Source: Bacteroidetes bacterium HGW-Bacteroidetes-8 | GTDB taxonomy: Bacteria; Bacteroidota; Bacteroidia; Bacteroidales; UBA932 | Length of the DNA: 64,000 nt | Direction of reading: 5' to 3' | Assembly (NCBI GenBank): GCA_002840895.1 | Contig: PHCZ01000006.1 | Coordinates: 62,001 to 126,000, forward strand | Part shown: positions 61,985-64,000 of the stretch, piece after piece | Layout of the letters: every line of letters starts with the position of its first letter | Numbering within the stretch: the first letter of the stretch is position 1 | The notes under the pieces: model-generated | What the model was told of the DNA's origin: nothing | The model's input: the letters and a program-made list of their open reading frames with translations, nothing else | Database searches by the model: none | Translations under genes and position numbers: made by a program

Positions 61985-61992
61985 TATCTTTG
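61985..61992 (+). promoter_or_regulatory. -7 promoter box (TATCTTTG) for lepA
   Basis: TATCTTTG, 28 bases before the ATG at 62021, in the same divergent gap as the transketolase box. No -33 element at 19 bases. Confidence 0.55.
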
Positions 61993-62020
61993 CAGCTATT
62001 AACGTCGCTTAAATTGTAAA

Positions 62021-63808
62021 ATGAAGCAAATTAGGAACTTTTGTATTATTGCCCATATAGATCACGGTAAGAGTACCCTCGCAGACAGGCTTCTGGAGGC
62101 TACAAAAACCATTACACCGCGAGATATGGATAACCAGGTACTGGACTCGATGGATCTGGAGAGAGAGAAGGGGATCACCATTAAGAGCCACGCCATTCAG
62201 ATGGACTATGAGTACAAAGGGGTACAGTATGTTCTTAATCTCATAGATACTCCCGGCCACGTAGACTTCTCCTATGAGGTCTCCCGTGCAATTGCCTCCT
62301 GTGAAGGGGCCCTGCTGGTTGTAGATGCCACCCAGGGAATACAGGCGCAGACCATCTCTAACCTTTATTTGGCAATCAATCACGACCTGGAGATTATTCC
62401 GGTTCTCAACAAGATTGATATGGATGCCGCTATGATAGAGTCGGTTAAAGATCAAATTATTGAACTGATCGGATGCAAAGATGAAGAGATTCTTCTTGCA
62501 AGCGCAAAAACCGGAGTCGGAATTGATGCGATTCTTGAGGCGATAGTAGAGAAGGTACCTCCTCCCCAGGGTAAAGAGGATGCCCCGCTTCAGGCACTTA
62601 TTTTTGACTCTGTCTTCAACTCGTTCCGCGGGATTATCGCATATTTCAAAGTAGAGAACGGAACCATCAGGAAGGGAGATAAGGTTAAATTTGTACATAC
62701 CGGTAAAGAGTATGAGGCAGATGAGGTAGGGAAGCTTCGCCTTAAGATGATACCCACCGGCGAGGTTGGTACAGGAGATGTAGGGTATATAATCTCCGGA
62801 ATAAAAACAGCTAGTGAAGTTAAGGTGGGAGACACCATAACACACAGAGAGAGACCTTGCAGTGACTCAATTGCCGGGTTTGAAGAGGTTAAACCTATGG
62901 TTTTTGCCGGACTATATCCGGTAGAGGCAGATGAGTATGAAGATCTGCGCAGCTCCTTGGAGAAGCTTCAACTTAACGATGCATCTCTGGTTTTTGAGCC
63001 GGAGTCTTCGCTTGCGCTCGGTTTTGGGTTCCGCTGCGGATTCCTTGGACTGTTGCATATGGAGATTGTTCAGGAGCGACTCTACAGGGAGTTTGATATG
63101 GACGTGATTACCACAGTTCCCAACGTATCATATAAGGTATATACCACACAAAAAGATGTTCTGGATGTGCACAACCCTTCTGGCTTGCCGGCACCAACCC
63201 TAATAGACTATATAGAGGAGCCCTATATTCGTGCGCAGATAATCTCCAGAGCAGATTTCTTTGGGGTGATTATGAAATTGTGCCTCGATAAGCGGGGAAC
63301 CCTCATCAGCCAAAACTTCCTTACCCGTGAAAGGGTAGAGCTCAACTTCGATATGCCTCTGGCAGAGATTGTGTTTGACTTTTACGACAAGTTAAAATCG
63401 GTTTCGCGAGGTTACGCCTCCTTCGACTACCACGTTATCGGCTATAAAGAGGCAGTATTGGTTAAGCTGGACATACTTCTCAACGCAGAGCCGGTTGACG
63501 CCCTCTCCTGCCTTATCCACCGAGACCACGCCTACGATTTTGGTCGCAAAATGTGTGAAAAACTAAAAGAGCTTATCCCTCGCCAACAATTTGACATAGC
63601 AATTCAGGCCGCTATTGGCGCCAAAATCATTGCCCGCGAAACCGTCAAGGCCGTTCGTAAAGATGTAACAGCAAAATGCTACGGTGGAGATATCTCCCGT
63701 AAACGCAAACTTCTGGAGAAACAGAAGAAGGGCAAAAAGCGTATGCGGCAAGTTGGAAACGTAGAGGTGCCACAAAGCGCATTTATGGCTGTCCTCAAAT
63801 TGGATTAG
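62021..63808 (+). CDS. lepA: Elongation factor 4 (LepA)
   Basis: A 595-residue translational GTPase of the usual length: G1 [15 protein letters not shown]2 in [13 protein letters not shown]3 DTPGH, and G4 NKID. The LepA-specific C-terminal domain ends [19 protein letters not shown]. It back-translocates stalled ribosomes and aids initiation and assembly. The divergent gap to the transketolase genes is 104 bases and holds -7 boxes for both. Confidence 0.97.
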   Translation: MKQIRNFCIIAHIDHGKSTLADRLLEATKTITPRDMDNQVLDSMDLEREKGITIKSHAIQMDYEYKGVQYVLNLIDTPGHVDFSYEVSRAIASCEGALLVVDATQGIQAQTISNLYLAINHDLEIIPVLNKIDMDAAMIESVKDQIIELIGCKDEEILLASAKTGVGIDAILEAIVEKVPPPQGKEDAPLQALIFDSVFNSFRGIIAYFKVENGTIRKGDKVKFVHTGKEYEADEVGKLRLKMIPTGEVGTGDVGYIISGIKTASEVKVGDTITHRERPCSDSIAGFEEVKPMVFAGLYPVEADEYEDLRSSLEKLQLNDASLVFEPESSLALGFGFRCGFLGLLHMEIVQERLYREFDMDVITTVPNVSYKVYTTQKDVLDVHNPSGLPAPTLIDYIEEPYIRAQIISRADFFGVIMKLCLDKRGTLISQNFLTRERVELNFDMPLAEIVFDFYDKLKSVSRGYASFDYHVIGYKEAVLVKLDILLNAEPVDALSCLIHRDHAYDFGRKMCEKLKELIPRQQFDIAIQAAIGAKIIARETVKAVRKDVTAKCYGGDISRKRKLLEKQKKGKKRMRQVGNVEVPQSAFMAVLKLD

Positions 63809-63829
63809 GCAATCGTTGTTGAAATTCAC

Positions 63830-63934
63830 ACAGCAGGAAAGCATATTTTAAACGTTGCGGTCTTATACCCCCCTCTGCACAACGGGCACGTCCATCCTCA
63901 TCCGCTCCCCGCGGAAGAATGGCTTTCCTGCTGT
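63830..63934. repeat. 105-base segment bounded by a 13-bp inverted repeat after lepA
   Basis: ACAGCAGGAAAGC at 63830-63842 and its exact reverse complement at 63922-63934 bound a segment that includes a small perfect hairpin, TCCGC at 63901-63905 and GCGGA at 63911-63915. It may be a structured RNA or the start of another small element; the window ends soon after. No protein frame fills it. Confidence 0.6.
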
Positions 63935-64000
63935 CACTTCAACTCTGGCAAAGCCGCCGGATATCTTCAAAAAAAATTTGGTCTGCTGCGCAGGAGCTAG

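Overview
The window looks like a chromosomal segment of a Bacteroidota bacterium, most likely order Bacteroidales. The case rests on a complete SusC/SusD uptake locus with an ECF sigma factor and FecR-type anti-sigma factor, two TlpA-like thioredoxin lipoprotein-type proteins, an S46 dipeptidyl peptidase, a BF3164-type propeller lipoprotein, LruC-domain surface proteins, a split transketolase, many short Cys lipoboxes, and promoters of the Bacteroidota type (TTG or TTTG, about 19 bases, then TAnnTTTG). No rRNA, tRNA, CRISPR array or insertion sequence was seen. Gene order is dense, with many convergent and divergent pairs.

Left part (1-20.5 kb): a truncated serine beta-lactamase-like hydrolase, a glycosyltransferase and a YfhO-type membrane protein run rightward. 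A sodium-coupled transporter lies against them. A FabK-like flavoprotein, an exported superoxide dismutase, the thyA-folA operon, an OFA-type MFS transporter with a DUF3788 protein, a ferredoxin-nitroreductase fusion, several small membrane or exported proteins, a Nudix hydrolase, and an Nramp-like transporter followed by pxpABC (5-oxoprolinase) complete this part. The Nramp-like protein lacks the usual metal-binding residues.

Middle part (20.5-44.7 kb): a leftward surface uptake operon fecR-susC-susD-DUF4843-PKD-like-tlpA is faced by a divergent ECF sigma gene. It probably imports oligopeptides or a similar polymer fragment. Next come a beta-propeller-like lipoprotein, a four-helix membrane protein with a cytochrome b561-like histidine pattern, two LruC-domain paralogues with an unknown protein between them, and a tandem pair of small secreted two-cysteine proteins of unknown function. 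A racemase/CGGC/SPFH cluster, a BF3164-like lipoprotein, an M48 metalloprotease and a second TlpA-like protein follow.

Right part (44.7-64 kb): housekeeping genes aspS, a CNNM/CBS membrane protein, mrp, an S46 peptidase, glycerate kinase, an ECF sigma/DUF5056 pair, rnhB, an XRE regulator, an EF-G-like gene broken by an internal deletion, a LolD-like ATPase, a tRNA1(Val) methyltransferase-like gene, a second ECF sigma module with a Spy-like protein, the two-gene transketolase and lepA.

The most unusual signals are: a 24-bp repeat (beginning TAACCTTGCC) that overlaps the stop codons of unrelated genes and has shorter relatives elsewhere; a 131-bp element with perfect 24-bp inverted ends of related sequence; a 27-bp tandem repeat that expands dihydrofolate reductase in frame; the broken EF-G paralogue; the Nramp-like protein with an altered metal site next to pxpABC; and the small secreted cysteine protein pair.
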